Source of the DNA: Emticicia sp. BO119
GTDB lineage: Bacteria > Bacteroidota > Bacteroidia > Cytophagales > Spirosomataceae
Direction of reading: 5' to 3'
NCBI RefSeq assembly: GCF_013912375.1
Contig: NZ_JACETV010000004.1
Span: 124,001 to 188,000 of the forward strand
Length of the DNA: 64,000 bases
Below, in pieces: positions 52,883-62,301 of the stretch (its first letter is position 1; every line of letters begins with the position of its first letter). A program made the translations under genes and the position numbers. The notes under the pieces are model-generated. The model did no database searches. It saw nothing but the letters and a program-made list of their open reading frames with translations, and was not told the origin of the DNA.

Positions 52883-55800
52883 ATGGAAAAAGACAAATTT
52901 CAAGAATTACAAGAACAGGATCTTCCACATGGTAGCGGGATGATCTACAATATGGTTCGTTGGTTAGGTAATAACCAAACTACGGTCTATATTTTTACGA
53001 CCATGATATTTCTGGCGGGTTTAGGAATATACTTCAATCTTCCGAAAGAACAGTTTCCTGATATCAAGGTGCCACAGATTTATGTACAGACTATTTACTT
53101 TGGTACCACACCTGCTGATATTGAGAACGTAATCAATAAGCCTATTGAGAAGCAATTAAAGACTATCACGGGGGTAAAACGTATCAAATCAAATGCTTTG
53201 CAGGATGTATCGGTTATACTGGTTGAATTTAACCCGGATGTACAGATTGAAGCTGCCTTGCAGCGTGTACGCGATGCCATAGATAAAGCCAGAAGAGATT
53301 TGCCTACAAAAGTTGATAGCGGCCCAACGGCACAGGATGTAAACTTTTCGGAGTTTCCGATCATGAACATCAACCTGGCGGGTAATTTTCCATTAGAAAA
53401 ATTGAAAGATTATGCAGAAGAACTACAAGATGATATAGAATCGTATCCTGAAATTACCAAAGTAGATATTGTTGGTACATTGAAAAGAGAGATCCAGATT
53501 AATCTGGATTTATACAAGATGCAATCAACCGGATTGACTTTCTACGATATTCAATCGGCTATTCAAGGAGAAAACATTAATATCTCGGGTGGTGAATTAA
53601 ATGTAGATAATGTACGTCGTACTATCAGAGTAAAAGGAGAGTTTAAAGATGTATATCAGATTCAGGATGTACAAATCCGCAGCTCAACTGGTGCAACAGT
53701 TAGATTGGGAGATGTAGCAGAGGTAGTAGACAGCAGCGAAGAGCAACAGGATTTTGCCCGTCTGGATAATAATCGTGTAGTAACGCTGAACGTAATCAAA
53801 AGAGCCGGCGCAAGTGTAATAGATGTATCTGAACGTATTGAAGTATTACTGGAAAAATATCGTAAAGAACGTTTCCCAAGAGGACTGGAAGCCAGAGTTA
53901 CAGCCGATACCTCAGAGCGCGTGAAAAGTGAAATTGCCGACCTTATTAATACGGTGGTTTTAGGGTTCATATTCGTGGTAATTGTATTGATGTTCTTTAT
54001 GGGCGTGAGAGATGCGATTTTTGTAGGTCTTTCAGTACCGTTATCTGCATTGATTGCCTTTATTCCGCTTTGGTTCTCAGGTTTTACTTTGAATACCATC
54101 GTTCTCTTTGCCTTTCTGTTAGGGCTGGGTATCGTGGTTGACGACGCCATTGTGGTTATCGAAAATGCTCACCGACTATTCAACAGATTTAAGAACCTGA
54201 GCATTAAAGAAGCCGTGAGCCTTGCAGCATCGGAGGTGTTTCTGCCTGTATTATCGGGTACTTTAACTACTATTGCGCCATTCTTCCCGCTTTTATTCTG
54301 GCCGGGTATTGTTGGTGAGTTTATGAAGTTCCTGCCGATAACCTTGATTTATACATTATTTGCTTCATTGATTGTAGCATATGTGATAAACCCTGTATTT
54401 GCTATCTCATTCATGAGACGCCATGAGGACGAGCAACACGAAGACACCAGCTTTAAAGGTATCCGTCGTCCGCTTATTATTATGGCTATTGTAGCTGTAC
54501 CGGCTTATCTTATTAATGTAGGTATCGGTAACCTTATCGTATTGTTTGCGATACTGTATGTATTCAATCATTTTGTATTGACACCAAAAGTGATTATTCC
54601 TTTTCAGGATAGCGCACTTCCACGTTTTAAAAATGGATATAGAAAATTGATTGCATGGATTATCACAGGCTACCGTCCGGTATTCGCGGTAATTGGTATG
54701 TTCGGATTGTTGATTTTCACCTTTATAATGTTAGGCGTCGTACAACCTAAGGTGATTTTCTTTCCAAGTGGCGACCCTGACTATATCTATGTTTATAATG
54801 TAATGCCGGTAGGTACTGATGCACGCGTAACAGACTCCGTAACTAAAGTGATTGAAAAGAAAGTTTTTGGAGTTATTAAAAAGAATAAGGCAGAACCGGC
54901 TATTAACTCGGTCATCTCAAACGTTGGTAAAAATGCGGGAGATCCATTCAATCCTGATCGCTCGGCAACGCCGCATAAATCGAAAGTAACGGTTGCCTTC
55001 GTGAAAAAAGAAGAGCGTGGAGATATATCTTCACAGAAGCTTCTGGATGAAATGAGAAATGAGATTAAGGGTATTCCGGGAACTGAAATATCAGTACAAC
55101 GGGAAAATAACGGACCTCCAACGGGTAAACCGATTTCGATTGAGATTATGGGAGATGATTTCAATACCCTAATTAAACTTGAAAAACAGGTTCGTAATGA
55201 GATTCAGAAAGAGAATATCAAAGGTATTGAAGAGTTAAAGTCTGATTTGATTACCAATAAGCCTGAAATCATTGTTGATGTAGATAAGGTAAAAGCACAG
55301 CGTGAGGGAATTAGTACCTCTCAGGTGGCAATGGCTATCCGTACGGCGTTGTTTGGTGCTGAAATATCAAAATTCAGAGATGATAAAGATGAATACCCGA
55401 TTCAGTTACGCTTGAAAGCAGATGACCGCAATCAGGTTGAGAAACTTCTGAGCATGAATATCACTTACCGTGATATGAATATGGGAGGGGTGTTGCGTCA
55501 GGTTCCTTTGAACTCAATAGCTAATATATCTTATTCAACTACTTTCAGCCAGATCAACCGTAAAGACCAATCCAGAATCATTACTTTAGGTTCAGAAGTG
55601 TTGAATGGATACAATGCCAACGAAATAGTGGCAGAGATTCAAAGTAAGGTGATTGACAGAATGGAGGTTCCGAGCGGATATTCTGTAAAGATGGGAGGAG
55701 AACAGGAAGAGCAAATGGAGTCAATGATGTTCCTTATGGGTGCGTTGGGTGCTGCGGTACTATTAATCTATCTGATTCTGGCTACCCAATTTAATTCTGT

Positions 55801-56332
55801 TGTTAAGCCGATTATCATATTTGTTACGATCTTACTATCGTTTATTGGTGTATTCTTAGGATTCATGATATTTGGCATGACATTCTCAATAATTATGTCA
55901 GGTGTAGGTATTATTGCTTTGGCAGGTATTGTAGTAAAAAATGGTATTCTTCTAATAGAGTTTACTGATGAGTTGAGAGAAAGGGGTTATCCATTAAAAC
56001 AAGCCATTATTGAAGCAGGAGGAGTGCGTCTGACTCCGGTATTGTTAACGGCTTCTGCGGCGGTATTGGGTCTTGTGCCTTTAGCATTGGGTTTAAGTTT
56101 AGACTTCTTTACTTTATTTACGGAATTGAATCCTCATATTTTCATTGGTGGAGATAGCGCGGTATTCTGGGGAATCCTTGCCTGGACGATTATTTTCGGT
56201 TTGTCGTTCTCAACAGTGCTTACTCTGGTTATTGTACCTTGTATGTATTATATTAATGAAAGAGTAAGGGATAAATATTTTAGAAAAAACAAGAAAACAA
56301 CACTAACTGAAACCAAAGAAGTTGTTGCTTAA
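52883..56332 (+). CDS. RND family efflux permease (AcrB/HAE-type)
   Basis: An inner-membrane proton/drug antiporter of 1149 residues, longer than the usual roughly 1030-1050. TM1 is followed by the large periplasmic loop starting LPKEQFPDIKVPQIYVQT, with the AcrB-like PIEKQLKTITGVKRI. The TM4 proton-relay pair is in LLGLGIVVDDAIVVIENAHR (Asp420, Asp421). The second half repeats the pattern with GVGIIALAGIVVKNGILLIEF. The extra length includes a hydrophobic insert at about 527-572 between TM6 and TM7, where an additional helix pair appears. Substrate not predictable. Last gene of the operon, with a terminator 22 bp after the stop. Confidence 0.93.
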   Translation: MEKDKFQELQEQDLPHGSGMIYNMVRWLGNNQTTVYIFTTMIFLAGLGIYFNLPKEQFPDIKVPQIYVQTIYFGTTPADIENVINKPIEKQLKTITGVKRIKSNALQDVSVILVEFNPDVQIEAALQRVRDAIDKARRDLPTKVDSGPTAQDVNFSEFPIMNINLAGNFPLEKLKDYAEELQDDIESYPEITKVDIVGTLKREIQINLDLYKMQSTGLTFYDIQSAIQGENINISGGELNVDNVRRTIRVKGEFKDVYQIQDVQIRSSTGATVRLGDVAEVVDSSEEQQDFARLDNNRVVTLNVIKRAGASVIDVSERIEVLLEKYRKERFPRGLEARVTADTSERVKSEIADLINTVVLGFIFVVIVLMFFMGVRDAIFVGLSVPLSALIAFIPLWFSGFTLNTIVLFAFLLGLGIVVDDAIVVIENAHRLFNRFKNLSIKEAVSLAASEVFLPVLSGTLTTIAPFFPLLFWPGIVGEFMKFLPITLIYTLFASLIVAYVINPVFAISFMRRHEDEQHEDTSFKGIRRPLIIMAIVAVPAYLINVGIGNLIVLFAILYVFNHFVLTPKVIIPFQDSALPRFKNGYRKLIAWIITGYRPVFAVIGMFGLLIFTFIMLGVVQPKVIFFPSGDPDYIYVYNVMPVGTDARVTDSVTKVIEKKVFGVIKKNKAEPAINSVISNVGKNAGDPFNPDRSATPHKSKVTVAFVKKEERGDISSQKLLDEMRNEIKGIPGTEISVQRENNGPPTGKPISIEIMGDDFNTLIKLEKQVRNEIQKENIKGIEELKSDLITNKPEIIVDVDKVKAQREGISTSQVAMAIRTALFGAEISKFRDDKDEYPIQLRLKADDRNQVEKLLSMNITYRDMNMGGVLRQVPLNSIANISYSTTFSQINRKDQSRIITLGSEVLNGYNANEIVAEIQSKVIDRMEVPSGYSVKMGGEQEEQMESMMFLMGALGAAVLLIYLILATQFNSVVKPIIIFVTILLSFIGVFLGFMIFGMTFSIIMSGVGIIALAGIVVKNGILLIEFTDELRERGYPLKQAIIEAGGVRLTPVLLTASAAVLGLVPLALGLSLDFFTLFTELNPHIFIGGDSAVFWGILAWTIIFGLSFSTVLTLVIVPCMYYINERVRDKYFRKNKKTTLTETKEVVA

Positions 56333-56353
56333 AATAGCTTTTCCACAGGCTAT

Positions 56354-56396
56354 TAAACCCCACAAGATATACTTATCCTGTGGGGTTTATTTTTTT
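56354..56396 (+). terminator. terminator of the RND efflux operon
   Basis: An 11-bp stem TAAACCCCACA/TGTGGGGTTTA, extended by inner GATA/TATC pairing, followed by a run of T. Very strong intrinsic terminator. Confidence 0.92.
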
Positions 56397-56571
56397 TTAA
56401 TGAGACTTTTTTATAAAACAGAAGTGTTTTTTTTAGGAAATATGCTGTCCGTGTAATTGATTGATAATGAATGTGTTAAATATTTTTTTGTTTGAAAATA
56501 CAATTTTTTCGGCAAAAAATTTGTTCGTTAATAAAAAAATCTATTCCTTTAATCATTGTCTCACATTCTTT

Positions 56572-56586
56572 TGGCACGAAAAATGT
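56572..56586 (+). promoter_or_regulatory. -24/-12 (sigma-54)-like sequence upstream of rpoN
   Basis: TGGCACGAAAAATGT keeps the invariant GG and the correct 10-bp interval to the -12 dinucleotide, which reads GT instead of the consensus GC. It lies 52 bp before the rpoN ATG. The -24 half (TTGGCACG) is a full match; the -12 half is weak. This suggests autoregulation but does not prove it. Confidence 0.5.
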
Positions 56587-56638
56587 GGAGAGGGTCTGTA
56601 AAAGGCCCTATTATAAATGAAAAAACTCTACGTCTCAC

Positions 56639-58114
56639 ATGCAGAAACTAAGTCTCAACCAATCTCTTCAACAGCGGCTGTCTCCTCAACAGATTCAGTT
56701 TATTAAGCTGTTGCAAATCCCCACGGCTGAACTCGAACAACGAATAGAAGAAGAGCTTGAAGTCAATCCTGCCCTGGAAGAAGGCATGGACATGGACGAG
56801 CGAGTGAAAGATGAGTATGAGGAAGACGACTATGGCGATGATTACGATGAATATGGCGAGTATGAACGCTACGAGGGGCTTGATGTAAAACAATACTTAG
56901 ATCAGGATGATTACGCAGGATATAAAATGTACGGAGATGGTTGGGGAGATGATGACAGAGACGTAATGCCGGTAGTTGCCACCAGTACATTGGCGGAGTC
57001 GTTAGTACAGCAATTAGGCTACCTGCGCCTTGATGCAAGACAAGAATCTATAGGTATGCAATTGATAGGGAGTATTGAGGAAGATGGTTATATCCGTCGC
57101 CCGTTACGTTCTATCTGCAATGATCTGGCATTTACACAAAATATTTATACTACAGAAGACGAACTTACTACTACACTAAAAAAAATACAATCTTTTGAAC
57201 CTGCAGGTATTGGTGCAAGAGATTTAAGAGAATGTCTTTTATTACAATTAGACAGGAAAGATCAGGATGAGGTAGCTGTTGAAGTAGCTATCAGGATTAT
57301 TACTGATTATTTTGACGAATTTACCAAAAAACATTACGAGAAGATTCAAAGACGGCTTGATATTAATGATGATACCATGAAAGAGGCTATCAAAATTATT
57401 ACACGTCTGAATCCGAAACCAGGTAATACCGGTAATGGAGATAGTACAGCGGCGTATCTGATGGCAGATTTTATTGTAACGAATAACAATGGCAAGTTAG
57501 ATGTTATTCTGAACTCTAAAAATGCACCGGAACTTCGTGTAAGCCGCTCGTTTGCTGAAATGCTTGATACCTACGATAAAACAGATAAAAACGGTTCGGC
57601 ACAGCATAAAAGCATTAAAGAAACAGTAACCTTTGTTAAACAGAAATTAGATGCAGCTAAGTGGTTTATTGATGCCATCAAACAACGTCAGCAAACGCTT
57701 TTAAAAACTATGAAAGCGATTGTTGAATATCAAAGAGATTTTTTCCTTGATGGTGATGAGTCGAAACTTAGACCGATGATTCTGAAAGATATTGCTAATC
57801 GTATCGAAATGGATATCTCAACGGTTTCACGTGTAGCAAATAGTAAGGCTGTACAAACTGATTTTGGTATTTATCCGCTGAAGTACTTCTTCTCTGAGGG
57901 CATTGCCACTGATTCGGGTGAAGATGCCTCAAGCCGCGAGGTAAAAAATATTCTGAAAGAACTAATAGAAAACGAGCCTAAAAACTCGCCACTTTCTGAC
58001 GATAAATTAGAGAAAATGCTTAATAAGCGCGGCTATAATATTGCCCGCCGTACTGTTGCTAAATATCGCGAGCAATTGAATATTCCGGTTGCTCGTTTGC
58101 GTAAGCAATTATAA
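56639..58114 (+). CDS. rpoN: RNA polymerase sigma-54 factor
   Basis: Directs RNA polymerase to -24/-12 promoters with AAA+ activators. The 491 residues show region I rich in Gln/Leu (QKLSLNQSLQQRLSPQQIQFIKLLQIP), a very acidic region II (about 50-90, Asp/Glu/Tyr-rich), the core-binding domain (IGSIEEDGYIRRPL, SFEPAGIGARDLRECLLLQLD), a helix-turn-helix (IEMDISTVSRVANSKAVQT) and the C-terminal RpoN box ARRTVAKYRE. The start at 56639 fits the family exactly; an ATG at 56617 is in another frame. No AAA+ activator is in the window. It has its own terminator. Confidence 0.97.
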   Translation: MQKLSLNQSLQQRLSPQQIQFIKLLQIPTAELEQRIEEELEVNPALEEGMDMDERVKDEYEEDDYGDDYDEYGEYERYEGLDVKQYLDQDDYAGYKMYGDGWGDDDRDVMPVVATSTLAESLVQQLGYLRLDARQESIGMQLIGSIEEDGYIRRPLRSICNDLAFTQNIYTTEDELTTTLKKIQSFEPAGIGARDLRECLLLQLDRKDQDEVAVEVAIRIITDYFDEFTKKHYEKIQRRLDINDDTMKEAIKIITRLNPKPGNTGNGDSTAAYLMADFIVTNNNGKLDVILNSKNAPELRVSRSFAEMLDTYDKTDKNGSAQHKSIKETVTFVKQKLDAAKWFIDAIKQRQQTLLKTMKAIVEYQRDFFLDGDESKLRPMILKDIANRIEMDISTVSRVANSKAVQTDFGIYPLKYFFSEGIATDSGEDASSREVKNILKELIENEPKNSPLSDDKLEKMLNKRGYNIARRTVAKYREQLNIPVARLRKQL

Positions 58115-58151
58115 TTTTCTTACAGAGTCTCTCAAAAAACCTTACAAGATA

Positions 58152-58187
58152 AAAGTCAGCAACTTGAAAAGTGCTGACTTTTTTTAT
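58152..58187 (+). terminator. rpoN terminator
   Basis: A 10-bp stem AAAGTCAGCA/TGCTGACTTT with a 10-base loop, then a T-run. Confidence 0.88.
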
Positions 58188-58265
58188 TGATTTCTGCAAC
58201 CTTTAAAGCCTTCTTGTATTCTATAAGTAGTAAATAATCATAAAAAGGGCATAATCGGATTTCTA

Positions 58266-58823
58266 ATGAAAAAAGAAGTATCTGTAAATTTTAATAAGGA
58301 TAAACCTGAAGCGTTTGGAGAAATTTACGATTATTTCTACTCAAAGATATTTGGTTATGTATATCGCCGGATAGGTGATTATGATATAGCCAGAGATATT
58401 ACTGCTGAGACTTTCCTGAAGGCATTTATGAATATCAGAAAATATGGTTTCGAAGGAGATAACATTGCTTCATGGCTCTATAAAATTGCTACTAATGAGA
58501 TGAATTTGTTTTTTCGTAGTTTACGCTATTCTCCAGATTTATTCAGTCGGTTTTCAACAGACTTGATAGATGATGAAGTATTACATAGCATTTTTGAGAA
58601 AGAAAAAGCCGAATTGGAGAGACAGCAACAAGAATATGATGAATTTCGCCAGATTCAGGAGCAGCTAAAAAAATTAGAGCTGAAATATCAGGAAGTAATA
58701 GCTTTGAGATTTTTTGAGGATAAAGCCATAAAAGAAATAAGTGAAATTTTGGGCAAACCCGAGGGAACTATTAAGTCACTACTTTCGAGAGGCGTTGAAA
58801 AGCTAAGAGATAAGTTGGTATAA
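58266..58823 (+). CDS. ECF-type RNA polymerase sigma factor
   Basis: 185 residues. Region 2 has EAFGEIYDYFYSKIFGYVYRRIGDYDIARDITAETFLKAFMN and SWLYKIATNEMNLFFRS. Region 4 has LKKLELKYQEVIALRFFEDKAIKEISEILGKPEGTIKSLLSRGVEKLR. This is a classic two-domain ECF factor. It is unrelated in close sequence to the one at 37303. It is followed by two small membrane-protein genes on the same strand (35 and 10 bp gaps); the first is a plausible but non-canonical anti-sigma factor. No clear promoter element is seen. Confidence 0.92.
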   Translation: MKKEVSVNFNKDKPEAFGEIYDYFYSKIFGYVYRRIGDYDIARDITAETFLKAFMNIRKYGFEGDNIASWLYKIATNEMNLFFRSLRYSPDLFSRFSTDLIDDEVLHSIFEKEKAELERQQQEYDEFRQIQEQLKKLELKYQEVIALRFFEDKAIKEISEILGKPEGTIKSLLSRGVEKLRDKLV

Positions 58824-58858
58824 AAGTAAGAGTATAGATTTTTAATAAGAATATAACT

Positions 58859-59344
58859 ATGGAAAATGAAGATTTTGTAAATAAACTTCAGCGCCTGAAA
58901 AAACCTGAAATTTCACAAACCTCACATCAAGAATACATTAAGTTGCCTCTATTGAATGCCCGCAAATCGGCAACATTGGGCTGGTGGCTGGTGGCTATCC
59001 CGCTTTTTTTCTTAGTGTCAGTTTTTGTCAGGAGTATCTTTACAAGCGGGCAGTATATTCATATAATAGATGCTTTTTTAGAAACTATTGCGAAGATTGA
59101 CCATACCTCTTATGCGTGGTGGCTTAATCCCATTGTATTTTTATTGTTCCCAATAATAGCAGGTGCTATGAATTTATTGTCAATCATACATATAGCGTAT
59201 GAAAAACAGACGAAGGAAATAATTATTAGCATTAAACTACGGTTCTGGAATATAGTATTGGTTATAATAGGTTTTAAGATTGTAGCTATTCTGGGGCTAT
59301 ATCTGATAATGGAAAATCTCAGACACCTGGAAAAGATAAAATAA
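58859..59344 (+). CDS. small three-helix membrane protein, possible regulator of the adjacent sigma factor
   Basis: 161 residues. A charged cytoplasmic N-terminus of about 38 residues (MENEDFVNKLQRLKKPEISQ) precedes three transmembrane helices (about 40-63, 82-108 and 123-147). There is no zinc-binding HxxxCxxC motif as in ZAS anti-sigma factors, and no extracytoplasmic domain. Position immediately after the ECF gene and the short cytoplasmic segment suggest an anti-sigma-like membrane tether, but this is inference; no family is recognised. Confidence 0.7.
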   Translation: MENEDFVNKLQRLKKPEISQTSHQEYIKLPLLNARKSATLGWWLVAIPLFFLVSVFVRSIFTSGQYIHIIDAFLETIAKIDHTSYAWWLNPIVFLLFPIIAGAMNLLSIIHIAYEKQTKEIIISIKLRFWNIVLVIIGFKIVAILGLYLIMENLRHLEKIK

Positions 59345-59354
59345 ACTTAAAAAT

Positions 59355-59588
59355 ATGATGACCGGGGGTTATCAGAAGAGGCATTTTTTAAAACCAGCAT
59401 CTGTATTGGACGGGATAATTTTCAGTTTGGCTATCACAGTAGCTATCATTCTTTTTATAGAGATTGACAGGCAGTCACTTTCTATAACCAATATCTTGAT
59501 TAACAGATTAATCTATCTCATATTGATAGGGGGTAATATACACCATTGCCTGGTATTGTACTCCTACCAAAAAAAGTTAAACAATTAA
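59355..59588 (+). CDS. small membrane protein, unknown
   Basis: 77 residues with two predicted transmembrane helices (about 17-34 and 48-66) and a basic tail. It begins 10 bp after the preceding small membrane-protein gene, so it is likely part of the sigma-factor operon. Its 3' end overlaps the 3' end of the converging response regulator by 12 bp, so any terminator lies within the neighbour. Not recognised; the gene status rests on operon context and hydrophobic pattern. Confidence 0.6.
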   Translation: MMTGGYQKRHFLKPASVLDGIIFSLAITVAIILFIEIDRQSLSITNILINRLIYLILIGGNIHHCLVLYSYQKKLNN

Positions 59589-60257
59589 CTTAAAACCCTC
59601 TCCATGCATATTCATAATCTGAATTGCCGGGTCTTCTTTCAGGTGTTTGCGGAGTTTGGTAATATACACATCCATACTACGGGCATTGAAGTAGCTGTCA
59701 TCTCCCCAGATTAGTTTCAAGGCAAAACTTCTGCTAACAGACTGGTTTTTATTCTGACAAAGGAGTTTTAATAGTTCAGATTCTTTAGTAGTCAGCTTAT
59801 TCTGGCTACCATTGTATGCTAAAGTATTAGTCTGCGCATCAAATGAATATTCACCAATCTGATAGGTATTGATCGGGGTATCCGCTTCCTGTTTATGAAT
59901 ACGACGAAAAATGGCTTTCATACGCATTAATAGCTCTTCCATACTGAAAGGCTTCGTAATATAGTCGTCAGCCCCTACTTTAAAGCCTTGAATGGTATCT
60001 TCCTTCATTGATTTGGCTGTCAGAAAAATAATAGGCACTTCTTTATCTTTCATACGAATTTCTTTCGCCAGCGAAAACCCGTCTTTTTTCGGCATCATCA
60101 CATCACAGATACACATATCGTAATTGCCTTTCTCAATAAACATCCTGATGCCCTCTTCGCCGTTCTTCGCTAAATCAGTTTCAAATCCTTTGGCATTCAG
60201 GTATTCCTGCAAAAGCATACCTAAGTTTGGGTCATCTTCTGTCAATAAAACTTTCAT
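59577..60257 (-). CDS. OmpR-family response regulator
   Basis: 226 residues. The receiver domain has the acidic pair EDD (residues 7-9), phospho-acceptor Asp52 in CDVMMPKKDG, Thr/Lys in FLTAKS and KPF switch residues. The C-terminal winged helix (about 130-226; LTTKESELLKLLCQNKNQSVSR, SMDVYITKLRKHL) is of the OmpR/PhoB type. It lies 46 bp downstream of the histidine kinase gene on the same strand, its evident partner. The pair resembles RprX/RprY of Bacteroides, but that name is not certain here. Confidence 0.94.
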   Translation of the reverse strand: MKVLLTEDDPNLGMLLQEYLNAKGFETDLAKNGEEGIRMFIEKGNYDMCICDVMMPKKDGFSLAKEIRMKDKEVPIIFLTAKSMKEDTIQGFKVGADDYITKPFSMEELLMRMKAIFRRIHKQEADTPINTYQIGEYSFDAQTNTLAYNGSQNKLTTKESELLKLLCQNKNQSVSRSFALKLIWGDDSYFNARSMDVYITKLRKHLKEDPAIQIMNMHGEGFKLIV

Positions 60258-60303
60258 ATTGTAGCCCTAAGGGGAGTTTAAAAGTGTTTATAAGTACAAC
60301 ACA

Positions 60304-62259
60304 CTACACTCGTCTATTCAAAGGCAGATATACTTCAAATCTGCTACCTTCTCCTATTTTACTTTCAACCTGTATTACACCCTGATGCGACTCTACCATT
60401 TTTCTTACGTAGCTTAGGCCTAAGCCAAAGCCTTTTACATCATGCAGGTTTCCGGTTGGTACTCTATAAAACCTTTCAAATATCCTGTTCAGTTGCTCTT
60501 TGGTCATACCAATGCCTTTATCGGCAATCGTAATTTTCAGGAAGCCCTCCTCGTTCTCGGTTTTAATGGTAATTTCAGGAGTTTCGGGCGAATATTTATT
60601 GGCATTGTCGAGCAAGTTATAGATAATATTGGTTACGTGCACATCGTCTGCTTCAATTTCAGGGTTTTCGGCATCCAACTCTAAATTTACTGTACCATTT
60701 TTTTGTTCAATCTGTACACTCAGGTTATGCAAAACCTGCTCAATAGTTTCATGAATATTTACCGGCTCTAATTTCAGTTTTACATCGCCCTTATCCAGTA
60801 AAGCCATTTGCAATACCTTTTCAACTTGTGTACCTAATCGGCGGTTTTCGTCCTGAATAATATTCAGATAGCGATTCATCTTGTTATTATCTTTCTTCAC
60901 GTCGTTGTCTTTCATTACTTCCACAGCCAAAGAGATTGTAGAGATAGGTGTTTTAAACTCGTGAGTCATATTATTGATGAAATCATTCTTGATAGTAGCC
61001 AGTTTTTTCTGTTTCAACATTGTATTAACCGATGTATAGAAAATACCACCAATCATCAGAATCAAGAAGACAGAACTGGCGAAGACTGTCCACATATTAC
61101 GCAAGATAAATCCCTGAGTATCGGGGAAGTGTACATATAAGAAATGATTCTGTGGTTGCAAATCGCTTGGGAAAAGCTGTGCTCTATACGAGTCTCTGAT
61201 AAAATTCGGTATCGTATTTTCAGCAAAAGATGCGAATATTAAATTTGAACTGTTCTTTACAATATATTGATAAGGAATTGTAATTCCCCGGCTTTTTAGT
61301 TCTTTTTTCAAAAGAGTATCTAAAGAAATGCGGTCAAGGCGTTCGTGTATATCACGAGAACCATGAATCACATCTGTTAAAACATCTTTTACTAATTCTG
61401 CTTTGTTTTTAGTACGCTCAATATCCTCCTGAGCAACAGTAACAGTGGGTTCTTCTGTTTTTATTTTTGGCTTTTCTACAACCTTGTGTTTTTTAGGTTT
61501 TACATAAACGGTATGTGAGCTATCAATTACCGGAGTAGAAATAGTATAGCCAAAACTGAATCCACTACTTTGGTCTTCAATACCCCCGATACTTAAAATC
61601 TGGTGATTTTCGTTGGAATTTTTATTCAGAATCAAGACCTGACGGTTAAATTCTTTAATCAAATCATCGGCAGTCTTCTGGCGCATCACGTTATTTCGCA
61701 GAGGTTGATTTAAATCTTCCAGTGCCATGTTTTGCTCTTCTAACATTTCTTTGATTAAATCCATCTGGCGAACAGGAATCTCAAGCAGGCGGGTAGTGCC
61801 AAATACATCAGTTACAGCTACTGTGTTGCTGCCTCTGCCGGCTCTTTGTCTCACTTTTGCCAGAGGCTCCGAACCCTGCGGAGCATAATAGGTATTATAG
61901 CCTTTATAGCTATTAAATTCTTGCGGGAAAACTGGGCTTAAAGGAGCTTCAGGAGTAAATGCCGCACCAAAGTCTTCCAGCTGTTCAGCTTTCGGCGGTT
62001 TGGGTAGTTTTTTCTTCTCCTGTTTCTTTTGTGTAATAGCCAGTAGCTTTTTCTGCTCTTCTATTTTCATTTTCTGGTTGGCAAGAAAAATGATCTCCTG
62101 TTTTTCGATCTTCTTAACCGTCTCCTGTAAAGCATCATTCACATTCCGGTCAAACTGCTCTTGTCTGACAGAAATAGCATTTTCAATCCAATACCATTGA
62201 AAGGTGATTAAACCTATCATGGCAATAAGCATAAATATGATAATATTCCTGAAATTCAT
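60304..62259 (-). CDS. membrane sensor histidine kinase
   Basis: 651 residues. TM1 is at about 5-27. A long extracytoplasmic or linker region follows with a charged coiled coil and Lys/Pro-rich stretch (KKKLPKPPKAEQL) to about residue 385, then TM2 (VFASSVFLILMIGGIFYTSV). The kinase core carries the H box MTHEFKTPIS (His near 430), the N box (NIIYNLLDNANKYS), G1 DKGIGMTKEQ and G2 GFGLGLSYV. No PAS or HAMP domain is seen. The ligand is unknown. It has a good promoter (TTG-N17-TAACTTTG) and is co-transcribed with the response regulator. Confidence 0.94.
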   Translation of the reverse strand: MNFRNIIIFMLIAMIGLITFQWYWIENAISVRQEQFDRNVNDALQETVKKIEKQEIIFLANQKMKIEEQKKLLAITQKKQEKKKLPKPPKAEQLEDFGAAFTPEAPLSPVFPQEFNSYKGYNTYYAPQGSEPLAKVRQRAGRGSNTVAVTDVFGTTRLLEIPVRQMDLIKEMLEEQNMALEDLNQPLRNNVMRQKTADDLIKEFNRQVLILNKNSNENHQILSIGGIEDQSSGFSFGYTISTPVIDSSHTVYVKPKKHKVVEKPKIKTEEPTVTVAQEDIERTKNKAELVKDVLTDVIHGSRDIHERLDRISLDTLLKKELKSRGITIPYQYIVKNSSNLIFASFAENTIPNFIRDSYRAQLFPSDLQPQNHFLYVHFPDTQGFILRNMWTVFASSVFLILMIGGIFYTSVNTMLKQKKLATIKNDFINNMTHEFKTPISTISLAVEVMKDNDVKKDNNKMNRYLNIIQDENRRLGTQVEKVLQMALLDKGDVKLKLEPVNIHETIEQVLHNLSVQIEQKNGTVNLELDAENPEIEADDVHVTNIIYNLLDNANKYSPETPEITIKTENEEGFLKITIADKGIGMTKEQLNRIFERFYRVPTGNLHDVKGFGLGLSYVRKMVESHQGVIQVESKIGEGSRFEVYLPLNRRV

Positions 62260-62301
62260 CTTCTGATTTTCTTTACCTGAACAATCACTTTATTCTAAAA
62301 C

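Larger units (their letters stand above)
56333..56638. other. intergenic region between the efflux operon and rpoN
   Basis: A 306-bp gap. It contains the efflux terminator (56354-56396), an AT-rich stretch, and a -24/-12-like sequence at 56572-56586. No ORF and no TAnnTTTG element stand out. Confidence 0.55.

Noticed and set aside
57824-57835. parS-like core (GTTTCACGTG) in rpoN
   Set aside because: It codes for the conserved STVSRV helix-turn-helix of sigma-54, and the right arm does not match.
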